This document shows positions 24,971 to 33,153 of a stretch of 64,000 nucleotides of DNA, piece after piece. Origin of the DNA: Pseudarthrobacter sp. NIBRBAC000502770 (GTDB taxonomy: Bacteria > Actinomycetota > Actinomycetes > Actinomycetales > Micrococcaceae); contig NZ_CP041198.1 of assembly GCF_006517815.1 (NCBI RefSeq), positions 1,488,001 to 1,552,000 on the forward strand. Reading direction: 5' to 3'. Made by a program: the position numbers and the translations under genes. The notes under the pieces were generated by a model that saw only the letters and a list, made by a program, of their open reading frames with translations, was not told the origin of the DNA and made no database searches. Position 1 is the stretch's first letter, and each line of letters opens with the position of its first letter.

Positions 24971-25591
24971 TTATTCGAAGCGGGAGGGGTCGCCCATGCC
25001 ACGGCGGACAACCTCGGCCACACCGCTGGAGAAGTCGACCACCGTGGTGGGCTCGGCGCCGCAGTCCCCGGCATCAATCACGGCATCGACCTGGTGGTCA
25101 AGGCGCTCCTTGATCTCCCAGCCCACCGTCAGCGGCTCCTCCTCGTCCGGCAGCAGCAGCGTGCTGGAGAGCAGCGGCTCACCCAGTTCGGCCAGCAGCG
25201 CCTGGACCACGCGGTTGTCAGGGATGCGCACGCCCACGGTCTTCTTCTTGGGGTGCAGCAGCCGCTTGGGAACCTCCTTGGTGGCGGGCAGGATGAAGGT
25301 GTAGCTTCCGGGTGTCACCGCCTTGATGCTGCGGAAGACGTCGTTGCCGATGTTCACGAACTGGCCCAACTGCGCGAAATCCCGGCAGACCAGCGTGAAG
25401 TGGTGCTTGTCGTCCAGGTGCCGGATGCTCCTGATCCGGTCCAGGGCTTCCCGGTTTCCCATCTGCGCACCCAAGGCGTAGCAGGAGTCCGTGGGGTAGG
25501 CGATCAGGCCGCCGTCGCGGATGATCTTCACCGCCTGGGCAATGGCGCGGGGCTGCGGGTCGTGGGGATGAACATCGAAAAATCTGGCCAT
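24971..25591 (-). CDS. Sua5/YciO/YrdC family protein, YciO subgroup
   Basis: A 206-residue protein of the threonylcarbamoyl-AMP synthase fold. GGLIAYPTDSCYALG near residues 27-41 is the nucleotide-binding block and KHHFTLVCRDFAQLGQFV replaces the classical KxR block. PGSYTFILPAT, VGVRIPDN and LLSSTLLLP follow. The sequence matches the YciO subgroup, whose role in tRNA threonylcarbamoylation is less certain than that of TsaC. The start ATG 25591 has TAGGCT six bases upstream. It faces the primase-polymerase gene across the palindrome at 24864. Confidence 0.9.
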   Translation of the reverse strand: MARFFDVHPHDPQPRAIAQAVKIIRDGGLIAYPTDSCYALGAQMGNREALDRIRSIRHLDDKHHFTLVCRDFAQLGQFVNIGNDVFRSIKAVTPGSYTFILPATKEVPKRLLHPKKKTVGVRIPDNRVVQALLAELGEPLLSSTLLLPDEEEPLTVGWEIKERLDHQVDAVIDAGDCGAEPTTVVDFSSGVAEVVRRGMGDPSRFE

Positions 25592-25597
25592 GCCCCG

Positions 25598-25603
25598 AGC
25601 CTA
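25598..25603 (-). promoter_or_regulatory. Leaderless -10 hexamer TAGGCT for the YciO gene
   Basis: Reads TAGGCT on the minus strand and ends six bases before ATG 25591. Confidence 0.55.
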
Positions 25604-25746
25604 CGTTCCCCGGGCCCCCACCGCACCATGCAGCAGGCCGGACAGGGGACCGTTCCCCCTACCGGTCCTCACCCGGATCGGGCAGGATGTTGTCTGCCCC
25701 GGGTTTCGGGCCCAGCAACTTCCGGCACTGTGAAGGAGATCCCAAC

Positions 25747-26178
25747 ATGCCCACGATCCTCAATCCCTACCTGAGCTTCCGCGATAATGCACGCGATGCC
25801 ATGAACTTCTACCAATCCGTGTTTGGCGGCGAACTGACGCTAAGCACTTTCGGCGACTTCCAAGCCAGCGAGGATCCAGCGGAAGCGGAGAAGATCATGC
25901 ACGGCATGTTGACCACCACCCAGGGCTTGGTGCTCATGGGCGCTGACACCCCGAACAGCATGGAGTACCACGCAGGATCTGCCATTTCGGTATCCCTGAG
26001 CGGCGACAACGAGGCGGAACTTCGCGGCTACTACGAAAAGCTCAGCGGCGACGGGGGAGCGGTGACAGTCCCCATGGAGAAGGCGCCGTGGGGTGACGTC
26101 TTTGGCATGTGCACGGACCGGTTCGGCGTCTCATGGCTGGTGAACGTCAACTCGGGGCAGGCAACCGCGGCACCGTGA
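25747..26178 (+). CDS. VOC-family protein, PhnB/glyoxalase-like
   Basis: A 143-residue vicinal-oxygen-chelate fold protein of the PhnB (DUF1338-unrelated, 3-demethylubiquinone-like) type. It has NPYLSFRDNARDAMNFYQSVFGG at the N-terminus, the central GADTPNSMEYHAGSAISVSL and the C-terminal WGDVFGMCTDRFGVSWLVNV. Members are often of unknown function, and the metal ligands are only partly conserved. AAGGAG at 25733-25738, eight bases before ATG 25747, fixes the start. Single-gene unit. Confidence 0.88.
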   Translation: MPTILNPYLSFRDNARDAMNFYQSVFGGELTLSTFGDFQASEDPAEAEKIMHGMLTTTQGLVLMGADTPNSMEYHAGSAISVSLSGDNEAELRGYYEKLSGDGGAVTVPMEKAPWGDVFGMCTDRFGVSWLVNVNSGQATAAP

Positions 26179-26276
26179 CCACCCGGCGGTAGCGGCTGGA
26201 GGGGTGCGGGGCCGGTTGCCCGCGGATCTTACCGGTGCTTCTTGAGGCCACGCCCCCGGACTGCGAGGATTAACGC

Positions 26277-26963
26277 GTGAGGTCCTTGATGGAGTTCCTG
26301 TCCGATAAATGGTGGATGGTGTTTCCACTGATGGCTTTTGCCGGCCGGTGGGCAGGGGGCTGGCGGCGTTCGGCGGAGCGCCGCCACCGGCGCCGGGTTG
26401 AACTCCATGCCCTCAAGAACCAGGCGGTGGAAGCCGAGGAGGCGTCGACGGCGGAGGTGCGCGCGCTGATGGCCACGCACGATGCCACCAACCGCCGTTG
26501 GCTGGAGTATGAGCTCGACGTGGGCAAACTCATCGACTTCCCCCTCATGACCGACGTCCGCGAACCCCTCACCGTGGCCTTCCTTCGCGCCAAACGGGAA
26601 GCCGACGGGCAGCGTCCAGCGAACGCCGAAGACCTGCGGTCCGTGTCCGGTCTGGACGCGTACCGGCAGGCGGTCAACAACTTCGCCGTGGCCCTCGACG
26701 TGGCCGAGCGTGAAGCGCGCCGCATCAGGGACAGCAAATTCAGTGGACCCGAACGTGAACGCCTTGCCACAGCCCGCAAACTGCTGATGATCGCTGAGAA
26801 CTCGGCAGCCACTCCCGCCGAACGGCAGGCAGCCTACAAACGGGTACGGCGCGAGCTGGACGGCCTCATAGCACTGCCGGACGTTACCCTCGCAGCACTC
26901 GAGGAGAAACTCGCCCCGGAACTGGACGCCGGTCCCCGGGCCGCGCAGCTCCACGGCGGCTGA
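26277..26963 (+). CDS. Hypothetical protein with N-terminal membrane anchor and helical body
   Basis: A 228-residue protein. A short hydrophobic segment (WWMVFPLMAFAGRWAGGW, residues 12-29) is followed by a basic stretch, then a strongly charged, predominantly helical body rich in Ala, Arg and Glu (for example the region from LKNQAVEAEEASTAEVRAL to about 210). It contains no recognisable catalytic motif. GAGG at 26265-26268 supports GTG 26277; ATG 26289 is possible. It looks like a membrane-tethered coiled-coil protein. It is 19 bases before the HAD-type gene and may share its transcript. Confidence 0.72.
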   Translation: MRSLMEFLSDKWWMVFPLMAFAGRWAGGWRRSAERRHRRRVELHALKNQAVEAEEASTAEVRALMATHDATNRRWLEYELDVGKLIDFPLMTDVREPLTVAFLRAKREADGQRPANAEDLRSVSGLDAYRQAVNNFAVALDVAEREARRIRDSKFSGPERERLATARKLLMIAENSAATPAERQAAYKRVRRELDGLIALPDVTLAALEEKLAPELDAGPRAAQLHGG

Positions 26964-26982
26964 GGCTGCCCGGGGCTGCGGG

Positions 26983-27489
26983 ATGGAGTGCACCCTCTAT
27001 CTGGACGTCGACGGAGTCATCTGTCCGTTCAGCCCCGAAGGGACCACCGGCTGGGGTTCCTCCTGGCAGCACGCCGACGCCGGGTTGCTGCCCGTAGCCT
27101 TCGCGGCCGAGCTCGTGGCAGGGCTGAACTCCCTGGCCCTGATGCCGGGACTGCGGTGCGTCTGGCTCACCAGCTGGGAGGAACTCGCGCCCCAATACCT
27201 GTGCCCCGCCATCGGACTCACGGGCGGCGGCTGGCCGTACCTGGCCGCAGACGGCGCAGCCGGCGGGACTGGCTGGTGGAAACTCCGCGCCATCCAGGAC
27301 GACGTCGAAGAAACCGGGCCGAGGGCGGTCGCCTGGGTGGACGACCAGCTCGCATTCGAGGCCGAAGCGCAACGATGGGCAGGTTTCCTGGGCCGGCGCA
27401 TCCTCACGGTCTCACCCCACCCACGGCACGGAATCACGCCCGCGGAACTCGACCGGATCCACGCATTTCTGGCCCGACCCGTGTTTTGA
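26983..27489 (+). CDS. HAD-like domain protein (Swiss-army-knife RNA-repair type)
   Basis: A 168-residue protein beginning with the HAD nucleophile motif YLDVDGVICPF (Asp-x-Asp-Gly). The Thr/Ser motif follows in CVWLTSWEE and the acidic motif in VAWVDDQLAF. This arrangement matches the small HAD domain described in Swiss-army-knife RNA-repair-type proteins, which occurs alone in many actinobacteria. Phosphatase activity is likely from the fold; the substrate is unknown. It ends inside the -35 of the next promoter. Confidence 0.75.
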   Translation: MECTLYLDVDGVICPFSPEGTTGWGSSWQHADAGLLPVAFAAELVAGLNSLALMPGLRCVWLTSWEELAPQYLCPAIGLTGGGWPYLAADGAAGGTGWWKLRAIQDDVEETGPRAVAWVDDQLAFEAEAQRWAGFLGRRILTVSPHPRHGITPAELDRIHAFLARPVF

Positions 27490-27513
27490 CCTCATGCCGT
27501 GGACGCGTACGAT
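27486..27513 (+). promoter_or_regulatory. Probable sigma-A promoter before pit
   Basis: TTGACC (27486-27491) and TACGAT (27508-27513) are separated by 16 bases. A second -10-like TATGCT lies at 27577-27582. TTGTG-N7-CACAA, a short inverted repeat, lies between them around 27534-27550. No clear PhoP-type GTTCACC repeats are seen. Confidence 0.45.
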
Positions 27514-27641
27514 CGATAAGGTTTCCCACCGGTTGTGCCAACAACACAAGTCATTCCACGCAAACAGCTGGTGAACTATGCTGTCCACGGCAGCCTGGTA
27601 CGAGAAACTGCTGAACGTCGACTCTGCAGATTGGGCAACAG

Positions 27642-28888
27642 GTGGATATCACCTTCATGGTGGCGCTGGTCATTGGACTGGCACTATTTTTCGACTTCAC
27701 GAACGGCTTCCACGACACCGCGAACGCCATGGCTACGCCCATCGCAACGGGTGCAATCAAGCCCCGGACAGCAGTGGCCCTGGCAGCCGTCCTGAACCTG
27801 GTGGGTGCTTTCCTGTCCACGGAGGTGGCCAAGACCGTTTCCGGCGGCATCATCCGCGAGGGGTCCGGAGGCGTGCAGATCACTCCCGAAATCATCTTTG
27901 CCGGGTTGATGGGGCCGTTCTGTGGAACATGGTCACATGGTTGAAGGGCCTGCCCTCCAGTTCCTCGCATGCCCTCTTCGGCGGACTGATCGGCGCCGCT
28001 GTCGTAGGAGCGGGCTTCAACTCGGTCAACTTTGAGAGCCTGCTGCAGAAGGTCATCCTGCCCGCGGTCTTCGCCCCCGTTATTGCAGGGCTTGCCGCCT
28101 ACGTATGCACCCGCCTGGCCTACGCCCTCACCGCACGCCAGGATCCCGAGACGGGGTCCAAGCTCACCCAGAAACGCGGTGGCTTCCGTACCGGCCAGGT
28201 CTTCACCTCCAGCCTGGTGGCGCTGGCCCACGGCACCAATGACGCACAGAAGACCATGGGCATCATCACGCTGGTGCTGATCGCTGCCGGCAGCCAGACG
28301 CCCGGCTCCGGCCCCCAGCTATGGGTGATCACCGCCTGCGCCCTTGCCATCGCCATCGGAACCTATGCCGGCGGCTGGCGGATCATTCGCACCATGGGCT
28401 CGGGCCTGACCGAGGTCAAACCCGCGCAGGGCTTCGCCGCCGAAACCAGCACCGCCTCTGCCATCCTTGCCTCCTCGCACCTCGGCTTTGCCCTCTCCAC
28501 CACGCAGGTGGCTTCGGGTTCCGTGATCGGCTCCGGCATGGGACGCCGCGGCACCACAGTCCGCTGGAACATGGTGGGCAAGATCGCGCTGGGGTGGCTC
28601 TTCACATTGCCGGCCGCCGGCGTCGTCGGCGCCCTGACCGCGCTGCTGGTGAAGACCGGCGTCGTTGGTGTCCTCATCGCCGCGATCGCCGGCACCGCGG
28701 CGGTCCTGTTCATGTTCTTCTACTCCCGCAAGTCTTCCGTGAGCCACCAGAACGCCGTCGAGGTCGAGGAAGCCGGCCAGGCCGTCCGGTTCGCCAAGAA
28801 GAAGGCCCTGGCGCGCGCCCGGGCGGAAGCAAAAGCCAAGGCGCAGGCTGACGCCAAAGCCAACAACTCCAAGGAGAATCAGCGATGA
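27642..28888 (+). pseudogene. pit: Inorganic phosphate transporter (Pit family), frameshifted
   Basis: From GTG 27642 the product begins as a normal Pit permease (VALVIGLALFFDFTNGFHDTANAM, the PHO4 signature). At 27911-27914 the run GGGG changes the frame: LMG continues as PFCGTWSHG and stops at 27944, while the next frame carries on with AVLWNMVTWLKGLPSSSSHALFGGLIG. Adding one G restores LMGAVLWNM and a 415-residue protein with about ten membrane helices, a second PHO4 motif (VALAHGTNDAQKTMG) and a Lys/Ala-rich tail. Pit carriers import metal-phosphate by proton symport. A one-base loss in a homopolymer could be a sequencing error, a true mutation or phase variation. The 3' part overlaps the next gene by four bases. 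Confidence 0.9.
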
Positions 28889-29106
28889 AGTGGTTGGAAC
28901 TCCTGACCGTTGCAGGCACCACGCTCGTGTCCGCGGCAATTGTGGTGACCCTCTACTCGCTTGGGGTCCGGTTCACCGCCATCGCCGGCGATGCCCAGCA
29001 GGCGTCCCCCGGGGTCAAACGCTCCATCGCGTACCTGTGCTTCGGGCTGTGCGGGGTGGCTGTGCTTCTCGGGCTGTACCTGATCATCCCGTACTTCACC
29101 AAGTAG
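28885..29106 (+). CDS. Small two-helix membrane protein coupled to pit
   Basis: A 73-residue protein with two hydrophobic helices (TLVSAAIVVTLYSLGV at residues 13-28 and LCFGLCGVAVLLGLYLIIPYF at 51-71) linked by a short polar loop. Its ATG overlaps the pit stop as ATGA, so it depends on pit translation through the frameshift region. Family not recognised, but the coupling suggests a subunit or regulator of the phosphate carrier. Confidence 0.75.
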   Translation: MKWLELLTVAGTTLVSAAIVVTLYSLGVRFTAIAGDAQQASPGVKRSIAYLCFGLCGVAVLLGLYLIIPYFTK

Positions 29107-29168
29107 CAGCCCCGGGGCTGGCGGCGCACACCATTGGCCGGCCTGTTGGCCCAGCAGGGCCTGCTGGC

Positions 29169-29174
29169 TAGGCT
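29169..29174 (+). promoter_or_regulatory. Leaderless -10 hexamer TAGGCT
   Basis: Ends six bases before ATG 29181; no ribosome-binding site is present. Confidence 0.55.
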
Positions 29175-29180
29175 GGGGCC

Positions 29181-29741
29181 ATGCCGCGCATCCAATACTT
29201 TGTGGCCGCGTCCCTCGACGGCTTCATTGCCACACCCACTGACGATCTCGACTGGCTGCTGCAGTTCGACGGTTTCGACGGCGGGACCGACAGTTACAAC
29301 GACTTCATGGCAGGTGTGGGCTGCATTGTCATGGGCGGGGAAACCTACGCCTGGCTGATGGAGCATGAACCCGGTACCTGGCCGTACGACGGTACGCCCT
29401 GCTATGTCTTCACCCACCATGAACACCGGGCACCGGACGGGGCAGACATCACCTTCGTGCGCGGGGACGTGCGGGAATTCACGGCAGACTTCCGCCAGGC
29501 GGCCCGTGGCCGGAACATCTGGGTGGTGGGCGGCGGCAAGCTGGCGGCCCAGTTCGCCGACGCCGGCCTGCTGGACGAGATCATCCTCTCCGTCATACCG
29601 GTGGTGCTGGGGGAGGGAAAGCGGCTGCTGCCCATGAAGGGCCCGACGCCGCCCCTGGAGTTGGCTGCCTCACGCACCCTGGGCCGGGGGATCGTGGAGT
29701 TGCGGTACCTTCTTCACCCGGCGGCCGGCCGGCAGTCCTGA
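29181..29741 (+). CDS. Dihydrofolate-reductase family protein
   Basis: A 186-residue RibD_C/DHFR-fold protein, the second in this window after 11862. It opens with RIQYFVAASLDGFIATPTDDLDWL, then VGCIVMGGETYAWLM (active-site helix), NIWVVGGGKLAAQFADAGLLDEIILSVIPVVLGEGKRL (cofactor loop and strand) and a C-terminal strand. The reductase fold is clear; the substrate is unknown. It converges on the PaaI-type thioesterase gene that ends 11 bases downstream. Confidence 0.88.
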   Translation: MPRIQYFVAASLDGFIATPTDDLDWLLQFDGFDGGTDSYNDFMAGVGCIVMGGETYAWLMEHEPGTWPYDGTPCYVFTHHEHRAPDGADITFVRGDVREFTADFRQAARGRNIWVVGGGKLAAQFADAGLLDEIILSVIPVVLGEGKRLLPMKGPTPPLELAASRTLGRGIVELRYLLHPAAGRQS

Positions 29742-29752
29742 GGCCGCGCGCG

Positions 29753-30217
29753 TCAGCCGGCGTTGTCCCGCAGCAGGTTGGTGATCCGCGCCGTTGAGAG
29801 GCGCCGGCCCTGGGCGTCGGTCATGACGATTTCGTGGGTGGCCAGGGTCCGGCCCAAGTGGACCGCCGTGCAGGTGCCCGTCACCAGGCCCGTAGCGATG
29901 GACCGGTGATGCGTGGCGTTGACTTCGATTCCGACGGCGTGGCGTCCCGGCCCCGCGTGCATGCCGGAGGCGAAGGAGCCCAGGGTTTCGGCGAGGACCA
30001 CGTGCGCGCCGCCGTGCAGGATTCCGGCCACCTGCGTGTTGCCTTCCACCGGCATGGTGGCGACCGTGCGTTCCGGGCTCATCTCCAGGAAATGGATCCC
30101 CATCTTGACCACCAGGGCACCGACCCCGAAGGCGCCCAGCCAGTCATGCATATGGTCGGGGATCCCGGCGGCCGCCAGCTCTTTGGCGAAAGGGCCCGGC
30201 GTGAAATTGTCTGTCAT
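29753..30217 (-). CDS. PaaI-type hotdog thioesterase
   Basis: A 154-residue acyl-CoA thioesterase of the hotdog fold. The family block NTQVAGILHGGAHVVLAETLGSFAS gives the active-site HGG motif and the catalytic Glu/Asp position. The later GIEVNATHHRSIATGLVTGTCTAVHLGRT strand is typical of the PaaI/YbgC-like subgroup. ATG 30217 lies only 20 bases from the divergent polA start, and the same intergenic bases must carry both promoters. Cytosolic; the substrate is an aryl- or acyl-CoA, not determined. Confidence 0.9.
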   Translation of the reverse strand: MTDNFTPGPFAKELAAAGIPDHMHDWLGAFGVGALVVKMGIHFLEMSPERTVATMPVEGNTQVAGILHGGAHVVLAETLGSFASGMHAGPGRHAVGIEVNATHHRSIATGLVTGTCTAVHLGRTLATHEIVMTDAQGRRLSTARITNLLRDNAG

Positions 30218-30223
30218 GGCAAC

Positions 30224-30229
30224 TAGGCT
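30224..30229 (+). promoter_or_regulatory. Leaderless -10 hexamer TAGGCT for polA
   Basis: Ends seven bases before GTG 30237. It supports this start over ATG 30216, which lies upstream of the hexamer and inside the divergent gene's start region. Confidence 0.5.
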
Positions 30230-30236
30230 GGCACCT

Positions 30237-33077
30237 GTGAGTGAAACAACCAAACCGGCTCCCTTCCCGTCCCAGGCCATCGATGAGGGGGCTGCCGGGC
30301 AGCGCCCCGCCGACGCCCTAAAGCCTGCAGTGACGAGCGTCGCCCCCGCCGCCGGCGGGTCTGTTTCAGCCACCGAAGCGCCGGTGGTTCCCATCACCAG
30401 CCAGCCGCGGCTGCTGGTCCTTGATGGCCACTCGATGGCCTTCCGTGCCTTCTTCGCGCTGCCGGCGGACAAGTTCTCCACCTCCAACGGCCAGCACACC
30501 AACGCCATCCACGGCTTCACCTCGATGCTGATCAACCTCATCAAGGAGCAGCAGCCCACCCACATCGCGGTCGCGTTCGACGTCTCTGACGAATCCACCC
30601 ACCGCAAGACCGAGTACAGCGAGTACAAGGGCGGCCGGAACGAAACCCCCCGTGAAATGAGCGGCCAAATCGACCTCATCGGCCAAGTCATGGAGGCCTG
30701 GGGCATTAAGACCATCAAGATGCCCGGCTACGAGGCCGACGACATCCTGGCCACCCTGGCTGCCATGGGCGAGAAAGCAGGGTTCGAGGTTTTGCTCGTA
30801 TCCGGAGACCGGGACGCATTCCAGCTCATCACGGACAACGTCTTCGTGCTGTACCCGCGCAAGGGGGTCAGCGACATCCCGCGGATGGATGCTGCCGCCA
30901 TCGAGGCGAAGTATTTTGTCAGTCCGGGGCGCTACTCCGACCTCGCCGCCCTGGTGGGGGAGACGGCGGACAACCTTCCCGGTGTTCCCGGGGTCGGACC
31001 CAAGACCGCAGCCAAGTGGATCAACCTCTACGGCGGCCTCGAAGGCGTCCTGGAACACCTCGATTCGATCGGCGGTAAAGTGGGCGATGCCCTGCGGGAG
31101 AATGTTGACGCCGTCAAGCGCAACCGCCGGCTGAACCAGCTCCACACCGACCTCGAGCTCCCCGTCACCCTCGACGACCTCTACCAGCCACGCCCTGACC
31201 AGGCCGCCATCGAGGACCTCTTCGACCAGCTCGAGTTCAAGGCCATCCGCGGCCGGTTATTTGCCCTGTACGGCGACGCAGACACCCCCGCCGCGGAGCG
31301 CGAAAGCATCGAAACCCCGAATTACAGCACCCCTGCCGGTGCCGCGGAGCTGGCCGCGTTCCTGGCCGGCGGCACCGGGCAGCGGTCAGCGCTGGCCGTC
31401 GACCTCGTGCCCGGCCGGATCGGGGAGGACGCTGCAGGGGTGGCAATTGTCCGCGGGGACGCGGCAGTCTATGTCGACCTTGCCGGCCAGGACGCTGAAA
31501 CCGAAAACGTGCTGGCCACATGGCTGCGCGATCCCGGGGCGCCCAAGGTGATCCACGGTTTCAAAGCCGCGCTCAAGGCACTTTCGGCCCGAGGACTGGA
31601 GCTGGAGGGCGTCGTGGACGACACCTCCATCTCCGGCTACCTGATCCAGCCGGACCGGCGCACGTACGAACTGGCTGAACTCGCCCAGCACCACCTCAAC
31701 GTGGGCATACCGGCCACCACGGCCAAAGCGGGTCAACTGGAGCTGTCCTTCGACGGCGAGGACACCGCCGCTGCCGACGCCCTGGTCCAGGCCGGCGCCG
31801 TGGTACTGGCCCTGAGCCGCTACTTCGAGGACGAACTCAAGGACCGCCGCGCCGAGGAACTCCTGTCCACCCTGGAGCTGCCGGTCAGCCGCGTCCTGGC
31901 GGACATGGAACTCGCCGGCATCGCGATCGACATGGACAAAATGGAAGAACAGCTCGCCGATTTGGCGCGGGTGATCGACCAGGCCCAGGAACAGGCATTC
32001 GCCGCCATCGGCCACGAGGTCAACCTGGGCTCGCCCAAGCAGCTCCAGACCGTCCTGTTCGACGAGCTCCAGCTCCCCAAAACCAAGAAGATCAAGTCCG
32101 GCTACACCACGGACGCCGCATCGCTGAAGAACCTGCTGGAGAAGACCGGGCATGAGTTCCTGGTCCAGCTCATGGCGCACCGGGAGGCCGCCAAGCTGCG
32201 GCAGATGATCGAGTCGCTGAAGAAGTCCGTGGCCGAAGACGGGCGGATCCACACCACCTACGCCCAGAACGTGGCAGCTACCGGCCGCATCTCGTCCAAC
32301 AACCCCAACCTGCAGAACATCCCCATCCGCAGTGAGGAAGGCCGCCGCGTGCGCGGCATCTTCGTGGTCAGCGACGGGTACGAGTGCCTGCTGTCAGCTG
32401 ACTACTCGCAGATCGAGATGCGCATCATGGCACACCTTTCCGGCGACGCAGGCCTGATCCAGGCCTACAAGGACGGCGAGGACCTGCACCGGTTCGTCGG
32501 CTCCAATATCTTCCACGTCCCCACGGACCAGGTCACCAGTGCCATGCGCTCAAAGGTCAAGGCCATGTCCTACGGCCTGGCCTACGGACTGACGTCCTTT
32601 GGCCTGTCCAAGCAGCTCGAGATCTCCGTCGATGAGGCCCGCACCCTCATGAAGGACTACTTCGACCGCTTCGGCGCCGTCCGGGACTACCTCCGTGGAG
32701 TAGTGGACCAGGCCAGGGTGGACGGCTACACGGCCACCATTGAAGGCCGCCGCCGCTACCTGCCGGACCTCACCAGCACCGACCGCCAGCTGCGCGAGAA
32801 CGCCGAGCGGATCGCGCTCAACAGCCCCATCCAGGGGTCCGCCGCCGACATCATCAAACGCGCCATGCTGGGCGTCCACGCCGAACTTCAGTCCCAGGGG
32901 CTGAAATCGCGGATGCTGCTCCAGGTCCACGATGAACTGGTCCTCGAAGTGGCCGCCGGTGAACGCGCAACCGTCGAGAAACTCGTCACCGAGCAGATGG
33001 CTGCCGCAGCCGACCTCAGCGTGCCGCTGGAAGTGCAGATCGGCGTCGGCCCCAGCTGGTACGACGCCGGCCACTAG
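30237..33077 (+). CDS. polA: DNA polymerase I
   Basis: A 946-residue three-domain polymerase. After a variable N-terminal stretch of about 55 residues comes the 5'-nuclease domain (LLVLDGHSMAFRAFFAL, GYEADDILATLA, GDRDAFQLI, VPGVGPKTAAKW). A degenerate 3'-5' exonuclease domain follows, where the expected Asp-x-Glu is replaced (ALAVDLVPGRIG), so proofreading is probably lost as in other actinobacterial PolA. The polymerase domain has motif A DYSQIEMR (D722), motif B KAMSYGLAYG and motif C VHDEL (D899). It acts in Okazaki-fragment maturation and repair synthesis. Divergent from the PaaI gene. Confidence 0.97.
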   Translation: MSETTKPAPFPSQAIDEGAAGQRPADALKPAVTSVAPAAGGSVSATEAPVVPITSQPRLLVLDGHSMAFRAFFALPADKFSTSNGQHTNAIHGFTSMLINLIKEQQPTHIAVAFDVSDESTHRKTEYSEYKGGRNETPREMSGQIDLIGQVMEAWGIKTIKMPGYEADDILATLAAMGEKAGFEVLLVSGDRDAFQLITDNVFVLYPRKGVSDIPRMDAAAIEAKYFVSPGRYSDLAALVGETADNLPGVPGVGPKTAAKWINLYGGLEGVLEHLDSIGGKVGDALRENVDAVKRNRRLNQLHTDLELPVTLDDLYQPRPDQAAIEDLFDQLEFKAIRGRLFALYGDADTPAAERESIETPNYSTPAGAAELAAFLAGGTGQRSALAVDLVPGRIGEDAAGVAIVRGDAAVYVDLAGQDAETENVLATWLRDPGAPKVIHGFKAALKALSARGLELEGVVDDTSISGYLIQPDRRTYELAELAQHHLNVGIPATTAKAGQLELSFDGEDTAAADALVQAGAVVLALSRYFEDELKDRRAEELLSTLELPVSRVLADMELAGIAIDMDKMEEQLADLARVIDQAQEQAFAAIGHEVNLGSPKQLQTVLFDELQLPKTKKIKSGYTTDAASLKNLLEKTGHEFLVQLMAHREAAKLRQMIESLKKSVAEDGRIHTTYAQNVAATGRISSNNPNLQNIPIRSEEGRRVRGIFVVSDGYECLLSADYSQIEMRIMAHLSGDAGLIQAYKDGEDLHRFVGSNIFHVPTDQVTSAMRSKVKAMSYGLAYGLTSFGLSKQLEISVDEARTLMKDYFDRFGAVRDYLRGVVDQARVDGYTATIEGRRRYLPDLTSTDRQLRENAERIALNSPIQGSAADIIKRAMLGVHAELQSQGLKSRMLLQVHDELVLEVAAGERATVEKLVTEQMAAAADLSVPLEVQIGVGPSWYDAGH

Positions 33078-33140
33078 GCTTCACGCCCGCCCAGCAGGCG
33101 GCCGGTGCGTTTGTGCTGGTCAAGCGCCGGATCCATTGGC

Positions 33141-33146
33141 TAGGCT
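33141..33146 (+). promoter_or_regulatory. Leaderless -10 hexamer TAGGCT for the Eis-like gene
   Basis: Ends seven bases before ATG 33154. Confidence 0.55.
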
Positions 33147-33153
33147 CGGGTAA

